DNA of 64,000 nucleotides from Planctomycetaceae bacterium. Its GTDB lineage: Bacteria; Planctomycetota; Planctomycetia; Planctomycetales; Planctomycetaceae. Of the stretch, positions 53,100-62,631 are shown piece after piece. Each line of letters opens with the position of its first letter. Within the stretch, counting starts at the first letter, position 1. The translations under genes and the position numbers were made by a program. Where the stretch lies: positions 372,001 to 436,000 of the forward strand of contig JAWKUA010000002.1 in assembly GCA_041398785.1 (NCBI GenBank). The letters run 5' to 3'. The notes under the pieces were generated by a model. The model ran no database searches. It was not told the origin of the DNA and saw only the letters and a program-made list of their open reading frames with translations.

Positions 53100-54539
53100 T
53101 CAGGCGTGACAGGTCGCCTGCACGGGTCGGAAACCAGCAGTTGCAGGCCGTCGATGCAGGATTTCCAGAGCCGCCAGTCGATAGGCTTCCGCCATTGTGG
53201 GGAAGTTGAAAATTGTGCCCGCGAAAGCGTCGATCGGGATGTTTCCCAGCATTGCCAACTGGCCGGGATGAATCAGTTCCGACGCGGTATCTCCGGCGAT
53301 CTGAATTCCCAGAAGCTGCCGACCGGCACCGTCCGCGACGAGTTTCAGCAGTCCGCCATCGGAAGCCATGATGTGAGCTCGCGCAAGCCGGTCGAAGGGA
53401 ACCGTGCCTACAATCGCCGCGCCATGACGTTCGATGGCCTGCTTTTCGGACAAACCGATCATCGCCATTTCCGGAATCGTGTAGATCCCGGTCGGAATCA
53501 GATCCGCTGTTGCGCAGTGGGATTCGTTCAATGCGTGGCAGACGGCTCGCCGTCCCTGTTCCATGGATGTGGACGCCAGCGCCGGCGGACCGATGGCGTC
53601 GCCGACGGCATAGATGTTCGGAACCGATGTCTGGCAGAATTCGTTGACGTCCAGCAGTTCGCGGTCATTCGCCCGCAGGCCGGCGTTTTCGATCTGCAGG
53701 GAATCCAGGTTGGCAATTCGTCCCATTGCAGCCAGAGCTTTGTCGGCGCGGATCACTTCACCGGAATCCAGCGAGACTTCCACCTGGCTGACACCGTCCC
53801 AGACAACCGACCGCACGCCGCAGCCTCCGCGAAACCTGCCTCCGTTGGCCTGAAAGCGACTCAAAAACACGGCCACCAGGTCAGCGTCGAGAAACCCCAG
53901 CGGAGCGGGCCACTTGTCGATCATCACGACCTTCACGCCCAGTGCGGCAAACGTCGACGCGTACTCACACGCGATGACTCCGCTGCCCAGAACCGCGATC
54001 GACTGCGGCAGATACGTCATGGACAGAATGGAGTCGCTGTCCAGAATGTTTTCGTGATCGACGGCGATGTGCGACGCCGTTCGCGGCCGCGAACCCGTGG
54101 CGATTACGACCTTATCGGCAAGGACAGCCCAGGAACGCCCGTCGACGCTTTCAATCTTCACTTCGTCGGCGGCAACAAACGATCCCCGGCCGTAGGCACG
54201 CTCAACACCCGCCATTTCCAGACAGCACTCGGTGGCATCCTGGTGAGCGTTCACGACCTGCTCAAGCCGCGTCATCAGGCTGGCGATGCTGAGGTGGCAG
54301 TCCTGGGAAATGTTGTAGACGTTTCCGCTGCGGCGGCGGAAAGCTGTCAGCGTGACGGCTGTTTCCCGCAGAGTCTTGCTGGGAATCGTTCCGTACTGGA
54401 CACATGCGCCGCCGACTCGCTTTTCGCGTTCGATGATCAGCACGCGGGCGCCGCGGCGGCCGGCTTCGACGGCAGCATTCTGGCCGGCCGGACCGCTGCC
54501 TATGACGACGACATCATAATGATTGCTGGCTGCGATCAT
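53100..54539 (-). CDS. sthA: Soluble NAD(P) transhydrogenase (SthA-type flavoprotein)
   Basis: SthA moves hydride between NADPH and NAD. The 479-residue protein has an FAD motif (VVVIGSGPAGQNAAVEAGRR), the SthA-type RVGGACVQYGTIPSKTLRE (the second redox Cys of lipoamide dehydrogenase is replaced, as expected), an NAD(P) motif (AVLGSGVIACEYASTFAALG) and the C-terminal dimerisation domain. It overlaps the upstream HDOD gene by four bases (ATGA), so the two are translationally coupled. Confidence 0.92.
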   Translation of the reverse strand: MIAASNHYDVVVIGSGPAGQNAAVEAGRRGARVLIIEREKRVGGACVQYGTIPSKTLRETAVTLTAFRRRSGNVYNISQDCHLSIASLMTRLEQVVNAHQDATECCLEMAGVERAYGRGSFVAADEVKIESVDGRSWAVLADKVVIATGSRPRTASHIAVDHENILDSDSILSMTYLPQSIAVLGSGVIACEYASTFAALGVKVVMIDKWPAPLGFLDADLVAVFLSRFQANGGRFRGGCGVRSVVWDGVSQVEVSLDSGEVIRADKALAAMGRIANLDSLQIENAGLRANDRELLDVNEFCQTSVPNIYAVGDAIGPPALASTSMEQGRRAVCHALNESHCATADLIPTGIYTIPEMAMIGLSEKQAIERHGAAIVGTVPFDRLARAHIMASDGGLLKLVADGAGRQLLGIQIAGDTASELIHPGQLAMLGNIPIDAFAGTIFNFPTMAEAYRLAALEILHRRPATAGFRPVQATCHA

Positions 54540-55399
54540 GCGGCGGACTCCACCCAGTCAAGGATCTCGTGGGCCTTTTCGCAAATCCCCGCGATTTGCT
54601 CCGGATACAGATTCAGCACCGCAATCATCGGGTGCTGAAGCACATCCGTATCCGCGGCCAGCGTGCCTTCCAGTGTGTGCAGCGAAAGTTGGATGGCCAG
54701 ATTGACAATCCGGGAATTCTCGCCGCAGGTTTCTGATTCCATCGGTGAGTTCTGATGCAGTACGGCTTCCGATAGTCGAGCGGGAAGGTCCCATTCCCGG
54801 ATCAGCCGCGCGGCCAGAGGGATGCGGTGTTCTTCAGCGGCCTGCAGCAGTGTGTCGTCGTCGGCCGTGAATTGTTTGTCACGCCGACGGTCCGACAACT
54901 CCTGAAGCAGCACGGGGCGCCCGACGTCGTGCAACAGTCCGCTCATGAATGCCTCTTCCACGTTCAGCCGGCGGACGCGTGCGATTTCCTGCGCGAACGC
55001 GGCGGTCGCCAGCGAATGCCGGAAGGAATGCCGAACGACGTCTTCAAAGCCGGCCACGTCGAAGACGCGAGTCTGACAGTGGATCAGCACGACGATTTCC
55101 CGCACGCGCAGCAATCCCAGCCGAGCCAGCGCCTGCTGGATGGACGAGACGGTCTGTCCGCCGGAGTACCGCGTGGAGTTTGCGATCCGCAGCAGGTGTC
55201 CGGCCAGTGACTGGTCGCGCCGGATCAGGTCCACAAGATCGCGCGGTTCGCAGTCAATGTCATTCGTCAGTTGCAGCAGCTTTGCCGCGACCTCCGGCAG
55301 CACCGGAAGATCCACGTCGTCGGAATACAGGATGGATCGCACGGCTTCGTCGAGTGCTGCCGACGGGCCTGCAGCGGGCGCAGCGGATGTCGCGGTCAT
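54536..55399 (-). CDS. HDOD-domain protein
   Basis: The ATG at 55399 gives 287 residues: a short Ala-rich N-terminus, then an HDOD domain (DVDLPVLPEVAAKLLQLTND; IRRDQSLAGHLLRIANS; SIQQALARLGLLRVREIV; EEAFMSGLLHDVG). HDOD proteins are regulatory relatives of HD phosphohydrolases and often sit next to signalling genes. The HD residues for catalysis are partly present (LLHDVG). Coupling to sthA is unusual and suggests a link between signalling and redox balance. Confidence 0.9.
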   Translation of the reverse strand: MTATSAAPAAGPSAALDEAVRSILYSDDVDLPVLPEVAAKLLQLTNDIDCEPRDLVDLIRRDQSLAGHLLRIANSTRYSGGQTVSSIQQALARLGLLRVREIVVLIHCQTRVFDVAGFEDVVRHSFRHSLATAAFAQEIARVRRLNVEEAFMSGLLHDVGRPVLLQELSDRRRDKQFTADDDTLLQAAEEHRIPLAARLIREWDLPARLSEAVLHQNSPMESETCGENSRIVNLAIQLSLHTLEGTLAADTDVLQHPMIAVLNLYPEQIAGICEKAHEILDWVESAA

Positions 55400-55632
55400 C
55401 GGTCGCCTTCCTTTGGTTCCGGAAGTCCGATAGCGAAGAGTACGCGCGTGAGCGCGCACAGAAACGACTTCCTCTGGCCATCATCGACCAGTCCTGCAGA
55501 CACCTGAGACGGCGTTGCCGATTCACATTGCGGGTGCGGGTATTGCCGAATCCGTCGTGCCGTGTTCAACGGTTATCCGGACACCGCTGCGGGCGATTGC
55601 GTCAGCGATGCCGCCGCCAAGACTGGGTGATT
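55400..55632. other. Short intergenic region
   Basis: About 230 bases between the methyltransferase stop and the HDOD start on the same strand. No frame or repeat was supported; the HDOD-sthA promoter is expected here. Confidence 0.45.
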
Positions 55633-56310
55633 CTACGACTGCCGCTTCACCAGCAGCGTCACATCGACGCGCGGACGGATCAGTTTCGCATCGAGAAAAT
55701 CTGCGATCCATCGCCACGTCGTTGCGCTGTAAAAGCAGACATGCGTCGGATCTGCCTTGTAGTACCAGTCCGGAAACTGCGACGGTTGCGGCAGCGGCTG
55801 CGTCATGACGCCCAGCACGCCGCCGGGACGCAGGCAGGACCAAAGACGCTGAAATTCGCGGCCGGGCGAATGCAGATGTTCGGCGACTTCGGATGCCGTA
55901 ATGAAGTCGCAGGTTCTGCTCAGCGCACTGCGGTCGTCGTTGTAGAACTTGTCGTAGTTCGTCACGCGATGTCCGAGTTCGCCAAACATCACGGACAAAG
56001 CGGGGCCGGGACCGCAGCCGAAGTCGAGTCCTTCGCTGTTCGGAGGCAGTACGTCCCGCATCGGCCGCAGCAGACGACTGAGAAATTCGCGGTATTGAGG
56101 ATCGTCCGGCGAATTCCGGTGATGATCGTAGTGAGCCTTCTCATCAGCTTCGGAAAGAAAGAACTGCGGAGGCACAAAGACCAGTCGGCAGATTCCGCAC
56201 TGCAGGTACTCACGCTTCGAGTCGCGGTGAAACGGAACGGCGTCGTCGCTGCTACACAGCGGGCACGGCGGCTGTATTTCGGTTTCGTCAGGCGTGCTTA
56301 GCGGCCGCAT
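55633..56310 (-). CDS. Class I SAM-dependent methyltransferase with N-terminal zinc ribbon
   Basis: The 225-residue protein has two CxxC pairs (CPLCSSDD, then CGICRLVF) forming a zinc ribbon, then a SAM domain (LDFGCGPGPALSVMFGELGH; FITASEVAEHLHSPGREF; LRPGGVLGVMTQPLP). This is the methyltransferase type often found in polysaccharide and envelope clusters. The substrate is unknown. It is 37 bases upstream-to-downstream from the second HDOD gene on the same strand. Confidence 0.85.
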   Translation of the reverse strand: MRPLSTPDETEIQPPCPLCSSDDAVPFHRDSKREYLQCGICRLVFVPPQFFLSEADEKAHYDHHRNSPDDPQYREFLSRLLRPMRDVLPPNSEGLDFGCGPGPALSVMFGELGHRVTNYDKFYNDDRSALSRTCDFITASEVAEHLHSPGREFQRLWSCLRPGGVLGVMTQPLPQPSQFPDWYYKADPTHVCFYSATTWRWIADFLDAKLIRPRVDVTLLVKRQS

Positions 56311-56346
56311 GGCGTCGAGTGGTCCCGATGGCGGCCCGGCGAATCG

Positions 56347-57315
56347 TCACGAAGAGCTGCCCGCCACGATCGCGCGTTCGTCCTGAACCATCGAATACAG
56401 GTGATTGGGAATTTCAAATCCGTCGGCCTGTTCCATCTGCTGCTGATCGACGATCCGGCACAGTTCGTCCAGATCGATGGCACTGCACCGGCTGTCGACT
56501 CGAATCAGCTCCGCGATTCCCGTCGGACACTGCATCAGTTGATCCGGAAGCAGAGCCGACATCGTGACCGGAAACAGCTTGAAGAACTCCATCTCCGGCC
56601 GGCCGAGCGTTGTCTTGAGCGAATGATGATAGAACAGAGCACACACCAGATCATCAGGGAAATGCCATTTCTGCGCGACCAGCGCGGCGGCAGCAGCGTG
56701 ATTCCAGCCGAAGGTTTCCTGCTCCCAGTCGACCATGTCGCGTCCGGACTTCGCTTCGTATTCCATGAACATGATGTAGTCGGAATCGAACTGATTGGTC
56801 ATCGCCGGCAGCATGAAGTCCTGCAGCAGTCCGCCCATGAACGCCAGTCCCGAATCCAGTTTCAGGTGTGCGGCCGTCGCGCGCGCAAACAGACCGCGCT
56901 GCAGCGATTCGTTCCAGAAGTTGCGGTGGTTCAGCAGTCGTGACTCCATTGCCGCGGTGGCAGCCTTGACTCCGGCCGCGATCAGATAGGTCTTGGCTGC
57001 GTTGAGCCCGATGTGGGAGATCGCCTGAGCCACGCTGCGGATGGGATTCTTGAGGCCGAAATTCGCGGAGTTCACGTATTTCAGAATCTCGAACGTCAGC
57101 CCTGGGCAGGTTTCGACGATCGCCGCCAGCTCCGGCACTTCGACATTCGGATCGGACGCTCGATCCGCGAACTGTGTGACCGCCTGCGGCAGAGCCGGAA
57201 TTTCGATGTCGTCGGGAAATTCCAGGGACGCCAATTCATCCAGCGCCGCGGATCGCAGCTGAGTCCAGTTCAGCGTCTCGAGCGCGCTGGTCGACGTTTC
57301 AGAAGACGTTGTCAT
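56347..57315 (-). CDS. HDOD-domain protein (second copy)
   Basis: The ATG at 57315 gives 322 residues with the HDOD pattern (DIEIPALPQAVTQFADRASD; ETCPGLTFEILKYVNSANFG; SVAQAISHIGLNAAKTYLI; LAFMGGLLQDFMLPA). Its C-terminal half (SAIDLDELCRIVDQQQMEQA) differs from the copy at 54.5 kb, so they are paralogues with separate outputs. It lacks the catalytic HD pair (LLQDFM in place of LLHDVG). Confidence 0.88.
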   Translation of the reverse strand: MTTSSETSTSALETLNWTQLRSAALDELASLEFPDDIEIPALPQAVTQFADRASDPNVEVPELAAIVETCPGLTFEILKYVNSANFGLKNPIRSVAQAISHIGLNAAKTYLIAAGVKAATAAMESRLLNHRNFWNESLQRGLFARATAAHLKLDSGLAFMGGLLQDFMLPAMTNQFDSDYIMFMEYEAKSGRDMVDWEQETFGWNHAAAAALVAQKWHFPDDLVCALFYHHSLKTTLGRPEMEFFKLFPVTMSALLPDQLMQCPTGIAELIRVDSRCSAIDLDELCRIVDQQQMEQADGFEIPNHLYSMVQDERAIVAGSSS

Positions 57316-57633
57316 GTCGCTATTCGAGTCTTGAGCTGAAAGACGGCTGAGGCAATGGTCTGCCGTCCGGATCCGCCGTGGAATCTGTCCGCCAGCCTGT
57401 TTCATCGATCGCGATGCCGAAGACTTGCGGGAAATCGCGCGAAGGCAGTTTTTTTCACCGACGAAACCAGCCCCGGCGAATCTCGCACAACAGTTTTCCG
57501 ATTTCCCGGCGATGCCCCGCCAAAATGCAAGCTAACGTTGGCCAGACCGATGATGTCAGGTGATGTCATTCGACAGCAATGCGCGACAACCTCGGTGGTG
57601 AGTTCTTCCGATTCCCCTTCAGGATTCGCAGCG
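57316..57633. other. Divergent intergenic region, no gene supported
   Basis: The next gene's frame is open through this stretch from 57355 but the translation upstream of 57634 is Arg/Pro-rich and lacks structure. Two divergent promoters are expected here. No repeat recognised. Confidence 0.45.
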
Positions 57634-57987
57634 ATGATGCAGACACAATCAGCCGGTAGTTCCGGCACCAGCACGTCCGGCAGCGGTCGGGATTTCTACC
57701 GGATTTTCTATGAGTGGCCGGTCAGTATTGAACGCAAGGGCGTTTTGATCACTTCCTTCGGCGAATCCGTGCCGTTCGTCGATTTCATGCTTTGCGGAAG
57801 TCTGATGCTGGTTGATCGCGGCGTACCGGATACCGCCGGTGCCCGTCGAATCATGCTGGAGATCGACTGCATCAAAGCCGTCAAGATCACCGACCCGATC
57901 GAAATGCCGCGTTTCACGGCGATGGGCTTCCAGGGACGAGTGGATCGCCGAAAGCCGGCAGCGATGCCCGTTCCGGCACAACGCTGA
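57634..57987 (+). CDS. Small hypothetical protein
   Basis: The ATG at 57634 (AGGA eight bases upstream) gives 117 residues: a Ser/Gly/Thr-rich N-terminus and a compact C-terminal domain (FYRIFYEWPVSIERKGVLIT, then MLEIDCIKAVKITDPIE). Conserved-looking but not recognised. It is followed by the DUF1800 gene at a distance of 178 bases. Confidence 0.7.
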   Translation: MMQTQSAGSSGTSTSGSGRDFYRIFYEWPVSIERKGVLITSFGESVPFVDFMLCGSLMLVDRGVPDTAGARRIMLEIDCIKAVKITDPIEMPRFTAMGFQGRVDRRKPAAMPVPAQR

Positions 57988-58165
57988 TCAGCAGTCCGGG
58001 AAATCACCACGGTACGCGACAGGCCGGCCGCAAACGCCTACGATGGCGCAGTCCTGATTCGCCGTCGAGACATGATTTTTCGACTTCTGTCGCAATAAAT
58101 TCCGGCAGCCAGCGTATGACGGTGAATCGTTCCTGATTCCCGACATCCATCGATTGCCAGCAGCC

Positions 58166-59533
58166 ATGAATGCCACCTCTGCGATCGACCCGGCGTGGGC
58201 ATGGTCTGAATTTGTTCCGTCCGAAACTTCCGAATGGAATCTGCAGGCGGCGGCTCACCTGTATCGTCGAGCCGGCTTTGCGGCGACGCGGCAGCAACTG
58301 AACGAAGCGGTTGCCGCCGGACTGGGCGCCGTCGTCGACGCCATGCTGAATGATGCCGCCGAGCCGCCACAATACGCCGCCGAAATTGAATCGCTGGCAC
58401 AGGCCGGTCTGGCCACCGGAGACGTCCGGAAACTGTCCGCCTGGTGGACGTATCGTCTGCTGACGACTCCCGCGCAACTGACGGAGAAATTGACGCTGTT
58501 CTGGCACGGTCACTTCGCGACCAGCGCCGCTAAAGTGGACGACGCCCGGCTGATGCTGGCGCAGAACAATCTGCTGCGACAACACGCGCTGGGTGACTTC
58601 CGGAAACTGCTGCTGGAAATTTCCCGCGACCCGGCCATGCTGATCTACCTGGATTCGGCCTCCAATCGAAAGGCACATCCGAACGAAAATTACGCTCGCG
58701 AAATCATGGAGCTGTTCAGTCTCGGGGAAGGGCACTATTCGGAAAACGACATCCGGGAACTCGCGCGCTGCTTCACGGGCTGGGAAATCAAACGCGAGAA
58801 GTTCCGTTTCAACCGCTATCAGCACGATACCGGCACCAAGTCGTTTCTCGGCCGGAAGGGTGAATTTGGCGGTGAAGAAGGTGTCGCCATTGTCGCGGAT
58901 CAGGAATCGGCACCTCTGTTCATCGTCGGCAAACTGGTCAGCTTTCTTGTGTTCGACGAACCGGTGCCGCAGGCTGAATTGCTCCAGCCGCTGGCAGATG
59001 AATTCCGGGACAACGGAATGCGGGTCGGTCCGATTGTTCGCCGCATTCTCACCAGCCGGCTGTTCTTCTCGGAACACGCCATCGGGCGAAAAGTGAGGTC
59101 ACCGGTCGAATTCGCCGTCGGCTTTCTGCGGGCCCTGGAAGGCTCCACGAATTCTGTGGAGCTTGCAGAAGCCATGGACAGTCTCGGCCAGGGACTGTTC
59201 TATCCACCGAGCGTCAAGGGCTGGGACGGCGGCCGCACGTGGATCAACTCGTCAACACTGCTGGGACGGTCCAACCTGATTCACGATCTGCTGACCAGCG
59301 AAAAGACGCGGTTCGGAAAGGGGTCGCTGGCTGACTACCTTGCCGCTCAGAATGTCACGTCGGCCCGAGACGTCATTGACTGGTTTGAAACCTCGTTGTT
59401 CGCCATTCCGATCCCCTCCGCCGCGCGGGACCGCATCGCGAAGATTCACCAGTCACACGATGGCGACCAGGAAAGCCGCCTGAACGAAACCGTCCATGCC
59501 CTGTGTTCGCTTCCGGAATTTCAACTGGGATAA
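58166..59533 (+). CDS. DUF1800 domain-containing protein
   Basis: The ATG at 58166 gives 455 residues. The DUF1800 family pattern is clear: HLYRRAGFAATRQQLNEAV near the start, LTLFWHGHFATSAAKVDD, the LIYLDSASNRKAHPNENYAR / REIMELFSLGEGHYSENDIR stretch and a C-terminal LPEFQLG. No signal peptide is obvious at this start. DUF1800 genes are normally paired with DUF1501 genes, and here the DUF1501 gene follows after 80 bases. Biochemical function is unknown; roles in envelope or polymer degradation have been suggested for the pair. Confidence 0.93.
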   Translation: MNATSAIDPAWAWSEFVPSETSEWNLQAAAHLYRRAGFAATRQQLNEAVAAGLGAVVDAMLNDAAEPPQYAAEIESLAQAGLATGDVRKLSAWWTYRLLTTPAQLTEKLTLFWHGHFATSAAKVDDARLMLAQNNLLRQHALGDFRKLLLEISRDPAMLIYLDSASNRKAHPNENYAREIMELFSLGEGHYSENDIRELARCFTGWEIKREKFRFNRYQHDTGTKSFLGRKGEFGGEEGVAIVADQESAPLFIVGKLVSFLVFDEPVPQAELLQPLADEFRDNGMRVGPIVRRILTSRLFFSEHAIGRKVRSPVEFAVGFLRALEGSTNSVELAEAMDSLGQGLFYPPSVKGWDGGRTWINSSTLLGRSNLIHDLLTSEKTRFGKGSLADYLAAQNVTSARDVIDWFETSLFAIPIPSAARDRIAKIHQSHDGDQESRLNETVHALCSLPEFQLG

Positions 59534-59613
59534 TTTCAGCCGCGACCGGGACTGGTCGCCGCCGTTGGCCCGCGGTGCCCGATATTCCGGACACACGACA
59601 AGGAACCTCCGAG

Positions 59614-60843
59614 ATGACTCATTCCACACGACGCGACTTCCTTCGCAGCACAGCCGCGGCTTCGGCCGTGTTGACGTTCACCGGCACCGCTCCCGGGTTC
59701 CTGCAGCAGGCCGCGGCACAGGGAAAAAGCCAGGAACGCATTCTGGTTGTTGTCGAAATGGCGGGTGGCAATGACGGATTGAATACGATCGTGCCGTTTG
59801 GTCACGATCAATATCGCAAACTGCGGCCGGAACTTGCGATCGCCAGAGAAGACGTGCTGTCGATTGACGATGAGCTGGGGTTTCACCCGTCGCTGCAGGG
59901 TTTCGCCGAACTGCTGGATGCCGGTCGGCTGGCAGTCGTGCAGGGCGTCGGATATCCCGATCCGAACCAGTCGCACTTTGAATCGATGGACATCTGGCAC
60001 ACCTGCCAGCGCAAGAACGAAAACCGCATCGACGGCTGGCTGGGTCGATGCCTGGAGTTGAATGCCGGCGCGTCACAGCAGGATCCCGCGGGACTGCATC
60101 TGGGCAGCGACAAGCAGCCGTTCGCGCTGATGTCTCGCAACATTCGAGTCCCGTCGATTCGAACGCTGGACCAGTTCAAACTCAAATCCGACGACGATCA
60201 GTTCCGCGCCGCCGTCCGCGAACTTGCTGATGCTCGCCGGGATGCCGGCAACGATCTGCTGGGATTTGTGCAGACCAGTACCAGCTCCGCCATCGCCGCC
60301 AGCGAACGCATTGAAGCCGCGGGAATGCAGGACAAGCCGTCCGGAGAATATCCGGACTCGGATCTCAGCCGGAAACTGCAAACCGTTGCCCGCTTGATTC
60401 GTTCCGGCCTGAAAACAACCGTCTATTACGTTCAGATCGACGGTTTCGACACGCATGCCAATCAGCCGGCGGCGCACTCGTCGCTGCTGAAGAAGGTCGG
60501 CGAATCGGTCGCGGCATTCGTCACGGACATGGTCGCCTGCGGTGAAGGCGATCGCGTGCTGGTGATGTGCTTCAGCGAATTCGGTCGGCGCGTTCAGGAA
60601 AACGCCAGCGAAGGCACGGATCACGGCACCGCGGGTCCGATGTTCCTTGTGGGAACAAAACTCAAAGCCGGACTTATCGGTGCCCACCCCAGCCTGGACG
60701 ATCTGCGAAACGGCGACCTGAAGCATCACACGGATTTCCGCAGCGTGTACGCGGCGGTACTGGAAAACTGGCTGGGCTGTGAGTCGAGAACGGTGTTGAA
60801 GGGTCACTTCGATCCGGTCGACGTGCTACAGGCGAACGCGTAG
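59614..60843 (+). CDS. DUF1501 domain-containing secreted protein (second copy)
   Basis: The ATG at 59614 with AAGGA upstream gives 409 residues starting THSTRRDFLRSTAAASAVLT, a clear Tat leader. Motifs: LVVVEMAGGNDGLNTIVPFG, VVQGVGYPDPNQSHFESMD, YVQIDGFDTHANQPAAHSSL and VMCFSEFGRRVQENASEGTD, typical of the branch paired with DUF1800. It differs from the 966-2306 copy, which belongs to the DUF1553-linked branch. Confidence 0.95.
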   Translation: MTHSTRRDFLRSTAAASAVLTFTGTAPGFLQQAAAQGKSQERILVVVEMAGGNDGLNTIVPFGHDQYRKLRPELAIAREDVLSIDDELGFHPSLQGFAELLDAGRLAVVQGVGYPDPNQSHFESMDIWHTCQRKNENRIDGWLGRCLELNAGASQQDPAGLHLGSDKQPFALMSRNIRVPSIRTLDQFKLKSDDDQFRAAVRELADARRDAGNDLLGFVQTSTSSAIAASERIEAAGMQDKPSGEYPDSDLSRKLQTVARLIRSGLKTTVYYVQIDGFDTHANQPAAHSSLLKKVGESVAAFVTDMVACGEGDRVLVMCFSEFGRRVQENASEGTDHGTAGPMFLVGTKLKAGLIGAHPSLDDLRNGDLKHHTDFRSVYAAVLENWLGCESRTVLKGHFDPVDVLQANA

Positions 60844-60951
60844 CCGCGTGCCGACGACGTAGCTTCCGGGATTCCCGGTTGCCGATAAGATGCGGGAGAC
60901 CCAATGGAAAGCTCCGCGTCGTCCGCAGATCATCGTTCGAACTGAACGCTC

Positions 60952-61620
60952 ATGCCCCAGTCAACACTGCCCGATATCAGAGCCGTCGTATTTGACCTGG
61001 ACGGCCTGATGCTGAACACGGAAGACATTTTCGACCAGGCCGGGAAGCAGCTTCTGGCTCGGCGCGGCATGGAGATGACTCCCGAGATTCACCACGCGAT
61101 GCTCGGACGCCGCCCGGCCGAAGCGATCGAAGCCATGAAGCGGCTGACGGGGATTACCGATTCCAACGAGTCGCTGTTCACGGAAACACGACAGCTCTTT
61201 GCTGCGATCGCTGAAACGTCGCTGGCGATGATGCCGGGACTGATCGAACTGCTCGACCAGATCGACGGCGCCGGTCATCCCAAAGCCGTGGCCACGTCCT
61301 CACCGCGAGACTATATGACCAGCATGCTGCAGCGGTTTGAATTGCTGAGCCGTTTTCGCTTCACGCTGACGGCGGAAGACGTCACTCACGGCAAGCCGCA
61401 CCCGGAAATCTATCTGACTGCGGCGGAAATGCTGAAGGTTTCGCCGGCAAACATGCTGGTGCTGGAAGACAGCGAAACCGGCACCAGAGCCGCCGCCGCT
61501 GCGGGAGCCTTTGTCGTGTCCGTTCCGAATCGACACACTGCGGTTGGTGACTTCAGCATGGCTTCCATGCAGGCGGCCAGCCTGGCCGACGCCGCGCTGG
61601 GGGCTCTGTTCGCCCGCTGA
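60952..61620 (+). CDS. HAD-family phosphatase (beta-phosphoglucomutase-like)
   Basis: This 222-residue cytosolic protein has the HAD motifs AVVFDLDGLMLNTED (nucleophile Asp and general acid Asp), ATSSPRDYMTSML (motif II Ser), KPHPEIYLTAAEML (motif III Lys) and LVLEDSETGTRAAAAAG (motif IV). An alpha-helical cap sits between motifs I and II. It probably dephosphorylates a sugar phosphate; the substrate is unknown. Confidence 0.92.
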   Translation: MPQSTLPDIRAVVFDLDGLMLNTEDIFDQAGKQLLARRGMEMTPEIHHAMLGRRPAEAIEAMKRLTGITDSNESLFTETRQLFAAIAETSLAMMPGLIELLDQIDGAGHPKAVATSSPRDYMTSMLQRFELLSRFRFTLTAEDVTHGKPHPEIYLTAAEMLKVSPANMLVLEDSETGTRAAAAAGAFVVSVPNRHTAVGDFSMASMQAASLADAALGALFAR

Positions 61621-61660
61621 ATCGCGTCGCCGAACAGCTCCCGACCGGAGAGCACCGCTG

Positions 61661-62446
61661 TCAGTCTTCGTCGTCGAAGATCAGCAGATCATCGTCATCG
61701 ATCGAAATGATTTCGTCATCAGCCGGACCAACAGGCTTCGCGCGGCCGGAGCGTCCCGGACGGATGACCTCGACTTCGTCCAGAATTTCGAGATCGTCGT
61801 CGTCGACAATGACGATGTCGTCGACGATCTCCACGATCTCCACTTCCGCCGATGACGCTTCGTCGAGGACTTCGACTTCATCGCCGAAATCCAGATCGTG
61901 AATCACGTCGACGTCGGCAATCGCTTCCAGTTCCTCAACGGATACGGCAACGCCTGCATCGTCGGAGTCCATCAGCGGACCATCATCCAGATCGATGATC
62001 TCGTCATCCAGAACTTCGATAATTTCATCGTCGTCGACCGGCGTCCGGCCGGCAGCGGATCCCTCAGTTTCGTCAATCAGCACAACGCGGCGCGGCGCGT
62101 CCGCATCCTGTACTGCCGGCGAATCGGCTGAGACCACCGGCTTCCTGGACTCAATCTTTGCGTTGGGGTGAAACAGAAACTCAACGTCACCGATCGAAAG
62201 CTTGTCGCCGCCGGTCAGGAGTGCTTCCTGAGTCACGCGTTTTCCGTTCAGCCAGACGCCGTTCATACTGCCCAGGTCGCGAACGAAGTAGCGGTCGTCC
62301 GCCTGCACCAGACAGCAGTGCTTGCGGGAAATCTTCTGGCTGTGAGTAATCACCGCGTCGCAATCGGCGCTGCGGCCGACCAGCACCACCGCGCGATCGA
62401 CGGGGATCAGCTTGCCCTTACCGGTTGGCTGCAGAACGGCCACCAT
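61661..62446 (-). CDS. FHA-domain protein with long acidic tail
   Basis: Residues 1-95 form an FHA domain, which binds phosphothreonine (VVLVGRSADCDAVITHSQKI, SRKHC, DLGSMNGVWLNGKRV). The rest of the 261-residue protein is dominated by Asp and Glu with Ile/Val (DDDEIIEVLDDEIIDLDDGP and similar blocks), a repetitive acidic tail. Such FHA proteins act with Ser/Thr kinases, which are abundant in planctomycetes; the partner is not adjacent. Confidence 0.9.
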   Translation of the reverse strand: MVAVLQPTGKGKLIPVDRAVVLVGRSADCDAVITHSQKISRKHCCLVQADDRYFVRDLGSMNGVWLNGKRVTQEALLTGGDKLSIGDVEFLFHPNAKIESRKPVVSADSPAVQDADAPRRVVLIDETEGSAAGRTPVDDDEIIEVLDDEIIDLDDGPLMDSDDAGVAVSVEELEAIADVDVIHDLDFGDEVEVLDEASSAEVEIVEIVDDIVIVDDDDLEILDEVEVIRPGRSGRAKPVGPADDEIISIDDDDLLIFDDED

Positions 62447-62631
62447 TTTCGTTATTCTTTCGATTTGTCAGGGCAAGCTGGCGCAACACATAAGCGACGG
62501 TCCGGCGATCTTCCCGCGGCCCGCTGGTCGGTCGCGGGCTGAATCAATGACCGGGAACCATTCAGTATTCATTCGCATCTGCATTGAATCATCGGATTTC
62601 CGGCGATTCCACGAGAAGTTCTCTCAAGAAA

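Noticed and set aside
53100..54539. Annotation of the flavoprotein as dihydrolipoamide dehydrogenase
   Set aside because: The active-site motif GGACVQYGTIPSK lacks the second redox Cys of lipoamide dehydrogenase and fits SthA.
58004..59077. Open frame opposite the DUF1800 gene
   Set aside because: DUF1800 motifs are all on the plus strand; the antisense frame is a by-product of GC-rich codon usage.
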